From Hypericum androsaemum (taxonomy: Eukaryota > Streptophyta > Magnoliopsida > Malpighiales > Hypericaceae), in assembly GCA_963995505.1 (NCBI GenBank), contig OZ023181.1, positions 1,401,487-1,465,486 on the forward strand: DNA of 64,000 nt. Direction: 5' to 3'. Made by a program: the position numbers and the translations under genes. This document shows, one piece after another, positions 33,731 through 46,905 of the stretch. The notes under the pieces are model-generated. The model searched no databases, was not told the DNA's origin, and saw only the letters and a program-made list of their open reading frames with translations. The number at the start of each line of letters is the position of its first letter. Position 1 is the first letter of the stretch.

Positions 33731-36601
33731 ATGTCGCTTTCTCCGATGCAGCCGGCGAGCCGCTTCCGGGTCCTGAAAGAGGGGTTGCCGCCGGGGAGCC
33801 CAGGCCCGGTGGTGTACTGGATGTTCAGGGATCAGCGAGTGAAGGACAACTGGGCGCTGATCCACGCCGTGGATCAGGCCAACAGGGGGAACGTCCCCGT
33901 CGCGGTGGCGTTCAATTTGTTCGATCAGTTTAAGGGTGCTAAAGCCCGGCATTTGGGGTTCATGCTCAGGGGATTGCGCCTCCTTTGTAGCAAGTTGGAG
34001 GACACGTTTCATATACCCTTTTTCCTGCTCCAAGTTAGTGCCTTTCTCTCTGCTTTTAAGAGAGATGCTTTCGGGTTATAGGTTGTTCGCTTTAGCGTAA
34101 AGTTGCTGTCTTTAGTTTGATCCTTGAATGGGTGAATGTAGCTGGAGGTGGAGCAGGTTTGGTTAAGAATTGGGATTGGCCTTCTACCGTTTTATGATCC
34201 TTGGGTTGCGGAACTGGTGATGGGCTGCGCAATGTGATCGTCCGCATCCCGTGAGTCTAGGACCGTTTGATGCAGTAGAGTTGTTGTCTTGGTGGTGCTC
34301 CGGAAAATTTTGTAATATTGGTCAGAATGTGTTCTGTGTAGTTTGGTAATAGATATATGTACTTGATTTGTGCTTTAGTATTTTTGTAAGTTGGTTGAGC
34401 AAATTTGATCCATTTTAGTTGTTATCTCAGAATCTACTAATCCATAGATTGACTGCTGTTTTGGGTTCTTTGACGTATAGGGAGATGCTGGTGAAACAAT
34501 ACCGAAGTTTTTAAAGGAGTGCGGTGCGTCGCTTTTGGTAACAGATTTCTGTCCGTTGAGGGAAGTTCGTAAGTGCAAAGACATGGTTTGCCAGCGAGTA
34601 AGTGATTCAGTGACCGTACATGAAGTTGATGCCCACAATATAGTCCCTGCTTGGGTTGCATCAGAAAAGTTAGAGTATGGGGCTAGGACTATAAGAGCTA
34701 AGATTAACAAGAAGCTTCCTGATTACCTTGTTGAGTTTCCTGATGTACCAATCCCAATCACGAAATGGGTCGCTCCTTCAAGTCAACCAATTGATTGGGA
34801 CAGGCTCACAGATGATGTGATAAGGTTTGTTGTTGAAACTATCTGGGTTGAGTTTGGTCGAATGTCTGAAGCTGATATATATATATATATTTTTTGTCTA
34901 GGAAAGGCGCAGACGTTCCTGAAATTGAATGGTGTATTCCAGGAGAAGATGCAGCTATGGAGGTGCTGATTGGTAGCAACAAAGGCTTCTCGACTAAAAG
35001 GCTGATGAACTACAATACAGATAGGAATAATCCATTAAAACCTCAAGCTCTCTCTGGCCTCTCACCATATCTTCATTTCGGGCAGATTTCCGCACAACGT
35101 TGTGCCTTGGAGGCACGGAAAATGCAGAATCTTCACAAGCAGGTTGGTGGATTACAAAGTAATGTAACCCTGCACCGGTGCAATATTTGATTCATATTGT
35201 TGACAATTTTGTGTTTGCTTGCGCGAAGTCAGCTGAAGCATTCTTAGAAGAGTTGATCGTGAGGAGAGAACTCTCAGATAACTTTTGCTACTACCAGCCC
35301 TGCTATGATTCCTTGCAGGGGGCATGGGAATGGGCACGCAAGACCCTGCTTGATCATGCTGGTGACAAACGGGAACATATTTACTCGTGAGTGCAATCAT
35401 TTTTTTCCATTCTGCTTGAACTTTTCAAGCACTCTGCTGGCAAGTCTCTAAGCTTGACTAACAATGGACTTGTAGGTTGGAGCAACTGGAAAAGGCTCAA
35501 ACAGCTGATCACGTAAGTCTTAATGAATTGGGACGAATACAGCTACAACCTTATCTGTGGTTTTGATTGGTAAATGTAGTATAGAATAAGACTATTATCT
35601 GTTGTTTTGAATTGATTCTCTGTCAATCCACTTGTCGGCTTATATTTCTCATAACCAAATTTCAGTTATGGAATGCTTCTCAGCTGGAGATGGTTCACTA
35701 TGGGAAGATGCATGGCTTCATGCGGCAAGTAACTCAAATTTTTTTTCTCTTGACTTCTTAGTGGGTCTGTAGATTTCCTGTTAGAGACGAGTTAATAAAA
35801 ATCGACTTCACATATTCGTTATCTGTCTAATCATTGAATAATATAACACCGAAACTTGGAACAATATGCATGTTACTGTTGTTTGCGAAGACTTTGCTTC
35901 CGTTATAGAAGTGGTAACAGGCTTGGGAACTTTATGCAGTATGTATTGGGCTAAAAAGATTCTCGAGTGGACCGGACAACCGGAAGAAGCTCTTGCAATC
36001 TCCATCTACCTCAATGACAAGGTATCGTGTTTGCAATTCGCTTTGCTTCTGTTGGGCAGAAATCTTGCCGGAGCTTAGGGTGCTGTTGATATGGAGTGCA
36101 TAATGTTTTTGCAACTCTGGCTGCAGTATCAAATAGATGGGAGGGATCCTAATGGATATGTTGGTTGCATGTGGTCCATATGCGGAGTTCATGACCAGGT
36201 GTGTCGACTCTTTCATATTCTCTCCTCTTGCCTGTTCAAATCTATGAACCAGGCTTGGATGTTCATAATGGATATGAGTAGGGGCCGGTTGATGTTGTTA
36301 GATGCGCTAGATACAGGATTGGGAATCTAATACGGAGTAACGAGCACGAGAACGCTGGATTACTGATCCGAGCTGTATAAGGATCCCGGTTGCATCATTT
36401 CAATTCTCTCTTCTTATGTAGGGTTGGCGAGAGAGACCAGTTTTTGGGAAGATACGTTACATGAATTATGCTGGCTGTAAGCGGAAGTTCGATGTTGACG
36501 GCTACATCGCATACGTGAAAAGGCTTGTTGGTGAGGTTAAGAAGAGGAAGGCCGAAAGTCGGCTCGATGATGCAAAACCAAAGCTACTCCGCACTAACTG
36601 A
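33731..36601 (+). CDS. PHR1: Class II CPD photolyase (deoxyribodipyrimidine photolyase)
   Basis: It repairs UV-induced cyclobutane pyrimidine dimers, using FADH- and light. Exons are 33731-34033, 34481-34824, 34902-35142, 35229-35386, 35476-35512, 35666-35724, 35940-36021, 36127-36198 and 36422-36601, giving 491 aa, near the family length. Family blocks are intact: [70 protein letters not shown] and [18 protein letters not shown], the last in the FAD/DNA-binding C-terminal half. The intron after exon 6 uses donor G|GCAAGT, a GC-AG intron: the reading phase closes only with that site. The short lysine/arginine-rich tail may aid nuclear import. A (TA)n tract lies just before the acceptor of exon 3. 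KEULE lies tail to tail 555 bp away. Confidence 0.96.
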
Positions 36602-36653
36602 AGAATCTCAATTGGAACCCGTGAGATTCAGCTTTTGAAATGGGAGCCAAAGA

Positions 36654-36697
<44 letters not shown>

Positions 36698-37156
36698 TCC
36701 TCGTAGATAAACTTAACAAGTCCATTACCATGCTGGTCACCTATCTGATTGCCATTGGCCTCTGATCTGTAAAATTAGTTCGCATCTCTTCTTAAATTGA
36801 AACAAATTGCGGCTCTCATCATCAACTGATTATCTATTAAAGTGAAGTCTCTAGTTCTGAGTCCGGGCTAAGCCAGCATTATCTCGATAATTTTTTTGGT
36901 GGGTCACAACTTTCCTGACAGTTTGACAAATCAGTTTTAATTCCTTTTTTCAATTCTCTCTCTACCCAACCATATTATACAACTCATAACCGGTAAGCAT
37001 CTTCTGGTCAATTATGATACAATCAAGTGTCAAAATGCAGTCTCTATTTACATACAAATATAACATTGGATGCTATGGAAATAGCATGCCTCCTCAATGA
37101 ATACAAACGAAAAACGAAAGCCTAGCAAGAAGCTCGCAATCTGATTCTTACCCTGT
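36602..37156. other. Shared 3' region between PHR1 and KEULE, with (CA)n(GA)n tract
   Basis: The genes converge. A (CA)n(GA)n microsatellite at about 36654-36695 lies in the PHR1 3' untranslated region. The 555 bp must hold both polyadenylation sites, so 3' ends could overlap antisense. Confidence 0.6.
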
Positions 37157-40100
37157 TTATATTTGCAAATCGTCCAATGAAAGTTCCCGTTCCGCATTCA
37201 AAAGCTTTATTTTCTGCAGTTCAATTTGAGACAGCATCATTAGATCGGCCAACGGATTCTTGAAATCAAGGATAACTTAATTATAGTAATGCACAACTGT
37301 GCATATCGCAATAAGCATTACCGTAATAAATTGCGGAGGGTCGTCAATGCTGGATGAACCTAGGACTACTTCCCTTCGTAGCTTGGTAGTAAGCTTGTGG
37401 CAGGCACGTAGCTGTAAAGCAAGACAGTACAGATAACTAGCTGATGCGAAATAAACAGCATGACTAATTATTAACTTGAGAAGATAAAACCTTCAATACC
37501 TCAGATCTTGTAGCACCACCAACAATAAACACAAAAATACGCCGACCCATCTTCTTAAAATCACTAGATGTATGTCTTAGTATCGAATCGCTGCAGGCAA
37601 CCACAAATGTTTCGTTCAGCGCAAGAAAGAATTTGGAAATACATGAAGAAGATGTCAGGGCAGGCAAAACCCTGTAATTTCCTAAAACACGCATTGAAGC
37701 AAGTCAATTGAACAAAGAGAGGATGACAAGTACGAAAGAGAACCTTGAGTATCCATCATCGGAATTTCGAGGTCGAGCCCATGTTGGTGTCGGTCGTGAT
37801 CTCATCGAATGAGCGGGTGAAACTCGAGTTGCGGATGTAGCTGTGGATGTTCCATGAAAAGTTGGGCTTGGGTCATTCATGCATGGAAAATCATCCTTGG
37901 ACAATTCTCCTTTGCCAAGCTTCTCAACAAGCTCCTGAAAAAAATGAGCACCGCGGTACAAATAGGGTTCGATACTACACAGCGAAGGGAGACCAACATT
38001 GTAAACCAAACCAAAGTGAGTTTATAAAATTACAAAAATTTAATAGCACGGCCACTCTACCTCTATCATGGGGTAAAAGCGTGACAATTGCCAGGTTGTT
38101 TCCTCCTCGCCGGAGCGATCTTTTCTCGCTCCTCGCTTTTTCTGGCAGTTCATTAGGCTAGAGCATTACTGTTACACGAATATAACTCATGAATATTTAC
38201 GCCAATTAGTGTTGTACCTTATGCATGTCAAATTTCAGAGAGAAAGGTATGGAAGAACTTTTCTTGGTCTCCGAGCTTGATGCAAGCAATCTCATATTGT
38301 TCACAGCAACCATGTCGTCCTGTGGTAGTCTAGCCAACTAAAAGGATCCAAAAATCAGATCAAAGTATGAAACAAGATATGCCAAAAAACTGTACCGCAA
38401 CCATAACAAAGTATGACTTGTGCTTTACTAAAAGTTGTCATGAAGTAGGAGAATTCAAACTCTTAAAGCCCAATAAATGACAGAGAAACCAGATGCTACC
38501 TTCATCAGATTATGCCCTTTTTCACCCCCAAACTTCTTCGGGTAAATGGCTGCAAGAATCATCAACAACCGCAACTTATTTTCACAGGTTGCATCCTGCA
38601 TTATGTTGTCTTTGATCTTTTAAGTACACAGGCATACACGTCAAATCTTGCACAATTTTTTTGACAGTTGTTAGCTAACCTCTCTTGTCGTAAGAAATTT
38701 TATTACATCCTTCATCCCTGCGTCGCCAAATACAAGATCTTGTTCCAACTGCCCAAGTTCACGTAGGCCTGATTCCCTGATTAGTTTATTCACTTTCCCT
38801 GCAATCTGAATCAAGAAAATAATCTTCTATCAGCATGTAAGAGCAGTCATAGACTTCAAAATTTAATAATTCTGTTTCTTCTAAAGCCCTTTTGACTGGA
38901 TTATTGGACACGATGAGGGGTTATATCTTTCAAGTCACCACATGGTTGCCATGGTTGACAGCGTAAAATATATTTCAAAACTGGATCCTATATCCAATAC
39001 CATTACAACAGGACAGTCTTCAGCAAAAGCACATTCCACATAATCCTTCCCTTAACCAACGGATGACATAAGAGGAAGCCAAGATGCAGTGTAAAAGAAC
39101 AATCATGGAGCCACTGTATTCTCAGTTGAATAGAAAAATAAATTTGAACATCAACAGACAGCGGGATTCTGCAAGTAACCATCTACATTACTGGATAGGA
39201 GATCAAGCATACCAACAGAACGAAACTGACCTCTACATGGAGAGAAAGCTTGTCGATTTGTTCACTGTACTGTGGCAATGCCTGAACCATTTTTTGCAAA
39301 TCCCGCGTGGAAAGTTCACTACCATCCCTGTGCAACAGAATATGTTGGAGTGAGAGATACACGTCCAGAAAGTAAAAAAAAGGTTAATCAACACCATATC
39401 CAGTTCCATCCAGCAAACAAGGGTGAAGGGGAGAAAATGGCAAATCCTTCGATGATCTCCATTTTAACATATCCCCACACTCCCACCCCAAACAAATTAA
39501 AAAGAGGATAAATATGCAAAAGAAAAAAATGAATTATCACATTAGTGGAACAGTTTCACCAGCCAATTCACAAGCAAACATAAAAAGTAGGAAACGTTAG
39601 CCGTTCAAAAAAACTGCACAGACCTTGAACCATGTTGGATTTGAGCAGCTTTATTCTTTGATACAAAGTTGGTCATCTTCTCATGCAACCGTTCACTAGC
39701 CTGGGGCAAAGCATCTAAGGTTGAGACAAGTGACCTAGAACGTAACACGCATGATAGAAGAAAAGGAACATATATTACGTCTGCTATGTGAGCATGGCGA
39801 AGCTCAAACCAGATAGGATCATGTTCTTCCAAGAAGACCTCTTTCTTCTCAGGTGGACCACCGGTTTTGCTAGGGATCTGAATAGTACGACCGAGAAGAT
39901 TACTCCAAAATGCGCAGAAAAGGAAAGTAATAAAATATGAACTGCATAATCTACCTCGTGCACGTATTTGTTTCCTTCCATGGCAAGCAGATCATGACAT
40001 ATAGCATCATATGTCCACTCGTGTATAATTGGTGCAATCTATAAAAGCATACTAACCATGTAAGCGTGTAACCCAATTCACATTTAAAGAAAACCCAATA

Positions 40101-43100
40101 AGATTAAAACATGCAATCAGACCTGATCAATAGATCTATCAAGGATGAGAAGATCACAAGTTTCTGTCTGAGGGAAGTGCTCAATTCCCTGTTTGTAATG
40201 CATTATACGGTCCCAAACTCTTGCAGCCAGCTTTGTGGGTATAAGATCACGAAAAGTTGTCATTGTAGTTACATCAAGTGACTTTGCAGCACGATAACGC
40301 ACATTGGGAAATTCCTGAAGTTGAATATAATACCCATTAGAACAAAATTGCTAACAACTTCATAGCTAGATACCTCAAGAAAATCGTGAGACACACCTTC
40401 AACGAAGCAAACACAGTTGCTATTCGAGTAGCCATCACACTCAAAGATGCATCACCATGACGGGAATCTTCCTCTTCCCCAAAGAGTTCCTCCAGAGCCT
40501 TCTCGTTGTCAGTGATAAAACCCTGTAGGAAGAAGGTGAACCGTGATCTGATAAAGCATGATCCTTCATAACACTGGAATTTTCATGAGCTTCGGCCTTC
40601 AAAGTGGGCCAGAGATCTAATTATCTTCAAATCCACTCGTGGTTATATTTAGGAAGAAAATATTGTGAAACTAGTTATGCATCTCAACATGTAAGCAATA
40701 ATAGACAGATGGAGAAAGCCAACTACATACCTGACTATCAATGGCAAAATATTCTAAGTTCATCTGCATAAATTACCATATAAAGAATATCAACACGGAT
40801 GAATAATTTTGCCATAAGCTTGGAAAAAGGAAATACAATCTAGCCATAAATCTTTAGGCAAAGTGAATACTAGTTAAACATTATACCTCACTCAATGCAC
40901 CTATGCGGGGTCTTACACTAACGTCTTTCTTTACAAGAGTAACCAAATCTTTTGCAACGGGTGAGCTGAAGAATACAAATGCCCTTCAAGCAAAGAGGGA
41001 AAAAGAAAAGATTTGAGGACACCTGAAGCAACTATGGAGTTGGAAACATCAAAAATAAATAACAATGACCTTCAACATACTTTTTGTACAGAGGCGATTT
41101 CCCAGACATGTCCGACAAGAACATTACAATGCTGGCAAACAAATAACGGTTAGAACATTCTTCAATTGGGGAGGAATTAAAAAAGAGAAGGTGCAGTAAA
41201 AATTCCAATATTCAACCCCTCAAGATTGACCACAGTCGATGATACATAGAGTTACTTGTCTTAATCTAATTAACCTCCATCACAAAAAATGAATAAATAA
41301 AAAATAAATGAGGAATCTGGAAACAGAAATAATATCAACAGAGCACAAATGAAAGCCTTCAAGTTACAAAGTATTCATCAAGACCGTCAATGAACAAAAG
41401 AAGCCAAAGAAACAGAAAAATTACTTCTCCTTTGTTGGTTGGATGAAGTATATTGCATCCATGGAAGGTAATGGCTGTCTTCTCTTGTATATATCTTCTA
41501 CCACTGCAGTGAAGAACTAAACTTAAGATGTTTATCTTCCTTCATATCAAAATGTAGATTACAAATTACTAAATGATTCAAATTAATCAACCTTACTAAA
41601 AGGAAATAGAAAAGAACCAATTGTCAAAAATCAAAGGCATAAACAAGTTGTAGTCTATTTAAAAGGAATTTGAGTCGCAAGTGATATAGTCAAAGAACTA
41701 ACACAGGATCAGAAAAGTTAGCACATTCCGTGGGTCTGGTAGCAAAAACTGGCGGTTCTGATCGATGGAAACCACCAAAGGAGAAACAGTTCTGAATCTT
41801 ACTCCCACTCTCAGATTATCTGGTATGTTTATCAAGCTACAAGAGAAGTACTTCTCCAATACAACAACTAATTCTGCTATTGATAAAAAACCCGGTCAAA
41901 CTTAGGTCATAAAAAAGTGCATTCAGTACAAGCCGATTGGTAAAGACAGGATAAACTGGATAGAAACAGGTCAACCTAGTTAAATATTCTAAGCAACAGT
42001 TTGACAGTACACATCAAACATGCAACTAGATTGACAAGAAACAAGTACAACACTAACAATCCAATTATTCACCCAATGCTTTAAAGACAAGTTGCCAAGG
42101 ACACAATCATATCCTTTCTCTTATTTTAAAGATCAGCATTTAGCTCTTACATGAAACTCCTTCTTGGGTGACATCTGCCATCTTGCATGCGTAAGACATG
42201 ATCTTGACAGTAAGTTTGTCCATGATGAGTACCTACACAGAATTGATATTGTTCATTTCCGTAGTGAAAATGATAGCTGATGAAGAAGTTACAGTGAATA
42301 CATAAGAGAATGCAATGATGCCCTTGTCTTCCACTGTTTAGAATGAATAACGGCACATCAAGAGAGGAGAGAGGTTTTCACTGGACTAAGTAAATGATTG
42401 TCAATGAAACGCATCGGGTAAACCCCTGGAGACTCTCAGCTTTCTAGTTCAATAAGTATGAACATTCGTCACGCTCAAATAAGCATAGAACATGCCACGA
42501 ATAAGAACAGAACAGCAAATTCACCTTCCAGGTTGATTTTGAGTCACCCGTTCTGGCTGACCGAAGCATTTCTTGCAACAACCCTGAACGGACAAAAGAG
42601 TTGAATGTAAAAAATTCGGCATGTAACAGAATCGGGTTAGCAACACAACAGACAGTAAACCGGAAGCGGGAAAAACCCCAAGCAACAAGGAACTAACCGT
42701 CTAACCTACCAACAACTCCAAGTTTGTAGCATCATCTTTGTCTTGGTGATCACAAACACAAAAACGCAAAACAGAAATGACACCACTTGCAACAATCAGC
42801 TTATAAGCTCCAACACGCAAAAACATTAGCTAGCAATGCAATCCTTAGCTAGCAAGGCTTAATTCCGCTGACTAAGGTACCGATTCGACCATTCTCTAAC
42901 GGAAATAACCGCAGCCGACTTCCTAACTGCCTCCCCTAAACCATCTCTAAATCCCTAACATAGTTAAACCCCCGGGGTTAAACAAATTAAACAAGAAATC
43001 CTCACGGTCACAACTGGTAAGAGATGCGAAAAGTCAAAGAAGGAATAATAGAACAGAAACTAACGTTCACGGCTGATTTGACGGAAGCTCTTGTAGTCGC

Positions 43101-43137
43101 CGCCGTAGGAAGACGAGTCGGAGTCCGAGAACGACAT
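37157..43137 (-). CDS. KEU: Sec1/Munc18 protein KEULE (SNARE-interacting, cytokinesis)
   Basis: Sec1/Munc18 proteins bind syntaxins; KEULE acts with the syntaxin KNOLLE in cell-plate fusion and root-hair growth. The 21 exons, in transcript order, are 43137-43065, 42583-42525, 42232-42151, 41503-41425, 41131-41081, 40983-40887, 40763-40731, 40522-40397, 40314-40123, 40038-39955, 39877-39779, 39700-39624, 39327-39231, 38805-38680, 38595-38500, 38337-38218, 38141-38061, 37934-37744, 37590-37500, 37411-37322 and 37213-37157. All borders are GT-AG and phases close to 666 aa, the length I recall for Arabidopsis KEULE. The start is [20 protein letters not shown] and the end ELSLDDLQI. Landmarks are [57 protein letters not shown] and [13 protein letters not shown]. 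It has no signal peptide or membrane span, fitting a cytosolic, membrane-recruited protein. Confidence 0.96.
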
Positions 43138-44728
43138 CGTTTAAGCCTCCTAAAACCAACTCTCCTCTTACCCTTCTTCACAAATCAAAACCTTCTCTCC
43201 CTCACTTATGGCGAAGCAGCCTCCGACGGATCCAAGGAGATCGCCCGATGATCGGAGCGGAGAAGGATGGCGGTTATCGTTATAATGCTTCCAAGAGAGG
43301 GGATGGAGGAAAAGGGGGCCAACGGCCAATAGAGGATTAAAGGGAAAAATAGGAGAAAGGGAAAGAACAGCAGCGATGAAAAAAGAGAGAATTTTCTCTC
43401 TCCCTTTTTCCTATATAGGATTTACGGGTCGACGGTCGAGTCATGTTGACTCTAATCAATACGGCAGCGTATTGCATTTTATGTGCTTCCCAACTTGATC
43501 GTTGTCCAGGGAGGCGGCGTCGAGGTTATTTACGCTTATGCCCCCGAGAAAGATTTTTTTTTTTCAAGAAAATTTAGACGGGTTGATCAAATCTCAGAGT
43601 TCTAGACATATTTAAACTTTATTTTTCTTCCAAATAAAATTTTGTCATTTGACCCACCCACCTCTAATTTTTTAGGTTAAATCTATTGTTATGCTACCCA
43701 GCAAATGTTTAGTCCGGTGGTCGCGAGAAGTAATTTATGTACGAATGTTAACGCTTATCGTTTGGCTACCCAGCAAATGTTAGTCTAGAAGATCGGCGTA
43801 CGATCTCGCTACGAAGCTTCTCCTGTTTCTTTCTATTTCCCGTCCTCTACAAGCAATTGTTCAAAGTAAACTACCCGATATACATCTTAATTCTTACCTA
43901 CTACTAATCAATTCTCTACGAATTTTTTTTTTGCGAGATTTGAATAATTACATTTTTATATTTGAAATTGAGTTATAACATTTTTCACTAACAGATATAT
44001 TTTCTCCAAAAAATTATAAAAATTACGTGGTCTAGACAAAACTTTTCCTTGCCTTTCCGCTTTTGTACTTTTATTGTATGAAATTGAAAGGTCCTGGTTG
44101 GCGGGGATTATGCCAATTGGCAAATTTTACTATTATTATTCACCGTGGAATAAATTATTTGCGACTTGACACCTTATTTTTTGGATACCTTGATTGAGAT
44201 TTGGAATAATCAACGCTTATCCGCTGTGGCTTGTTGGTTTTAAGGAAAAATCATATCGATGCGAGGTTGTATCCGGTGTCGTTGATTGTACGAATCACAA
44301 GTTATACGAGCTGAACCCGTCATCAACCAAAGATATTTTATAATTAATTATCGAATCTTGGAATGTATCTTTATCTGTATTTGTATTATGTTTATAAGTA
44401 TATGTATTTATAATCTTATTTCGCTTGAATCAGTCCCAGCTTTAAATGTTGAGCGATTTCAATTAAATAAACAACAAGTGCTAGGATGGAGAAAAGGTTG
44501 ATCGATATTCTAAGTCTAATAATGGTCCAGATACCACATGATTTTAAAAACACGCACGAAGATACGCGTAGCTAATGCCTAATGACATATACGTGTGTGC
44601 GAGTCTGAAAGCCAATTTCAACTAATTTAATTACCGAGACTCTAAAAAACTAATTTATATACCGTGGCTGATAGCTCAACAAACTCGAACCTAACCGTTA
44701 TTTTCGTATGTTGAGAAGATACGTGATT
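43138..44728. other. KEULE 5' flank and intergenic DNA
   Basis: The first 300 bp are purine-rich leader/promoter sequence. A short motif GGCTACCCAGCAAATGTTAG occurs in near-duplicate at about 43695 and 43763. No gene is seen. Confidence 0.45.
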
Positions 44729-44733
44729 ATTAT

Positions 44734-46690
44734 TGTTGGGATGGCGAGAAATAAGAAAGACTTATTTTCTATTCTATTTTTATTCTGACTAGGTTTTGAA
44801 CTCCTAATCTGACCTAGATATGTTACTTGTACACCAAGGGTTTGTCTCTATATAAAAACATGTTACCCTAGGTTTTTTGTATGGCTTTGTGGCTCGAAAA
44901 CTCATCAATAAAAGTTCTCCTTTCTCTCCGTGGATGTAGGTATTAGGCCGAACCACGTTATCTCTTGTGTCCGTGTTCTTTGCGCGTTTTGTTCTCTGGT
45001 TGCTGAATTCATAACAAGTGGTATCAAGAGCTAAGGTTGGAGGATGTCGAATCACGGCGCGAAGTTTGCTCTTGTGAAGTTCGATGGTTCATTGAATTTC
45101 GAATTATGGCAAAGGCATGTCAGGGATCTCCTCGTGCAGCAAGGGATGGTTATCGCGCTCTCGAAGAAGAAGTCCGAAAAGATGGAGGAGCAAGAGTGGG
45201 AAGAGTTGGAGGTTAAGGCAGTAGCGAAGATTCGCTTGTGCTTGGCGGATGATGAGGAGCCACCAGCTGGGTTGTAGAAGAGGATCCAGGTCGGAGTCAA
45301 AGAAGTTCAATGGAAGTGGCTTCAAGTGCTGAGAAGGGCACATGAAGGGGACTATCCAGGACGAACTGGGGATCAAGACAACGAGGAGGGATCGGCATCC
45401 ACAACCATGGCCACATGTTCAGATGGGTCGGATGGTGACTAGCTTTCTGTCTCATCAAGTCCAATGCATCCTGGTAATCTCTTTTTGTTAGGGACATTGA
45501 ATTATAACAATGATAGTTATAAAGGTAGGCTAAAAAAGATGGATAAGGATGCGATGGTAGGGATGAAGGGTGAAAGGAAATACAGGTTAGTAGGGAACAT
45601 TATTGTAGGTGGAGTCACATCAATGGGTCTGATGAAGTGGAAAAAAGCTCAGGTCATATGAGGTTGGTTCGTATAAGGGAGCAAAGGCTTGACATGGATG
45701 GTTTGAGTGTAGTTGGGATTCGCGAAGACATGGATAGCAAGCTATGGTTGTTTCGTGGAGGCATGATTGGCAAGGAGCCATGGTTGTCTCGGAGAAGCAT
45801 TGTTAGCTGGGCCCCGCTATGGTTGTCTAAATGGAAGTGCACGTCAAAGGTGTTGGGTAGATTTTGCATGGAGAATGCGAAGCCATTGTTAACACCACGC
45901 GCGGATCAGGTATCTCACTCAAGGCCGAATGATGGAGTTCGAGGCATGTCGAGGGTTCTAATTGGTGGAACAAAAGGTTGCCCTTTGTATGCTATAACAT
46001 GTAGCATTAGTTTGAGGCAAGAAGGTCTAGCAGAAAAGCAGTTCGAGGTTGCGGAGCATGGGGCTGACCAAAAAAATAGAGGGTGTATCTATTGGTCGCA
46101 AGGTTGCTTCAGCAGGTGGACTTGCTAGTTGGGGTTCAATGGAGATTGGAGGAAATAGGCCAAGCAAGCTCAAAAGCTCGAGTTTGGGAGCTGGCTCCAA
46201 GTGATTGAACAAAAGGTGAAGATAAAGTTGAGATGGTCTTATTAATGCAGTTATCTATGGTCCGAGATGGAGTCGGTGGAGTCATATTAGTTTTACAAGA
46301 TCTTATAGTTCTTCATGGAGCGGTGTTTTGTCAAGGTGGAGTTTGTTGAAGTTCGGGTGGAGCTTCATGGTTCTTCCACGAGATGATTTCTCGCCAAGGT
46401 GGAGATTATTGGGATGGCGAGAAATAGGAAAGACTTATTTCCTATTCCTATTCCTATTCTGACTAGGTTTTGGACTCCTAATCTGACCTAGATAGGTTAC
46501 TTGTACACCAAGGGTTTGTCTCTATATAAAGACATGTTACCCTAGGTTTTTTGTATGACTTTGTGGCTCGAAAACTCATCAATAAAAATTCTCTTTTCTC
46601 TCCGTGGATGTAGGCATTAGGCCGAACCACGTTATCTCTTGTGTCCGTGTTCTTTGCGCGTTTTGTTCTTTGGTTGCTGAATTCATAACA
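44734..46690 (+). mobile_element. Internally deleted (non-autonomous) Copia LTR retrotransposon
   Basis: The left LTR is 44734-45016 (283 bp, TGTTGGGATGG...CATAACA) and the right LTR 46407-46690 (284 bp, first bases mutated to TATTGGG). ATTAT flanks both ends (44729-44733, 46691-46695). A primer-binding site complementary to initiator tRNA-Met (GTGGTATCAAGAGC) follows the left LTR, and a purine tract (AAGGTGGAGAT) precedes the right one. Only about 1.4 kb lies between the LTRs: a truncated Gag frame, then sequence without protease, integrase, reverse transcriptase or RNase H. Movement would need proteins supplied in trans. Confidence 0.92.
45044..45277 (+). pseudogene. Truncated Copia Gag N-terminus
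   Basis: This 77-residue frame begins MSNHGAKFALVKFDGSLNFE and contains LWQRHVRDLLVQQGM and EEQEWEELEVKAVAKIRLCL. These are the familiar start of plant Copia Gag (the FDG..NF..W motif, then IRLCLADD). It stops soon after ADDEEPPAGL, before the capsid core and zinc knuckle. Confidence 0.85.
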
Positions 46691-46905
46691 ATTATTTTAG
46701 GAAAAGTGTCAATTTTCACATATACTTTTCCATTCCCAAAATGCATAAAATTTGATTTGATGTATCTCTTCAAATTACTTCTTATATCGACAATTTTCTT
46801 AAACTATCATTGTTAATATTCTCTATTTTTTCATATTATCTAATTACATTGCTTATATGTTATTTGTTCAAGTTTTTTTCTAATTCTCGCATGACGGTAA
46901 TAATA

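Noticed and set aside
34034..34081. Read-through of PHR1 exon 1 into a 116-aa protein
   Set aside because: A GTTAGT donor at 34034 and the next exon restore the conserved photolyase sequence; read-through hits a stop.
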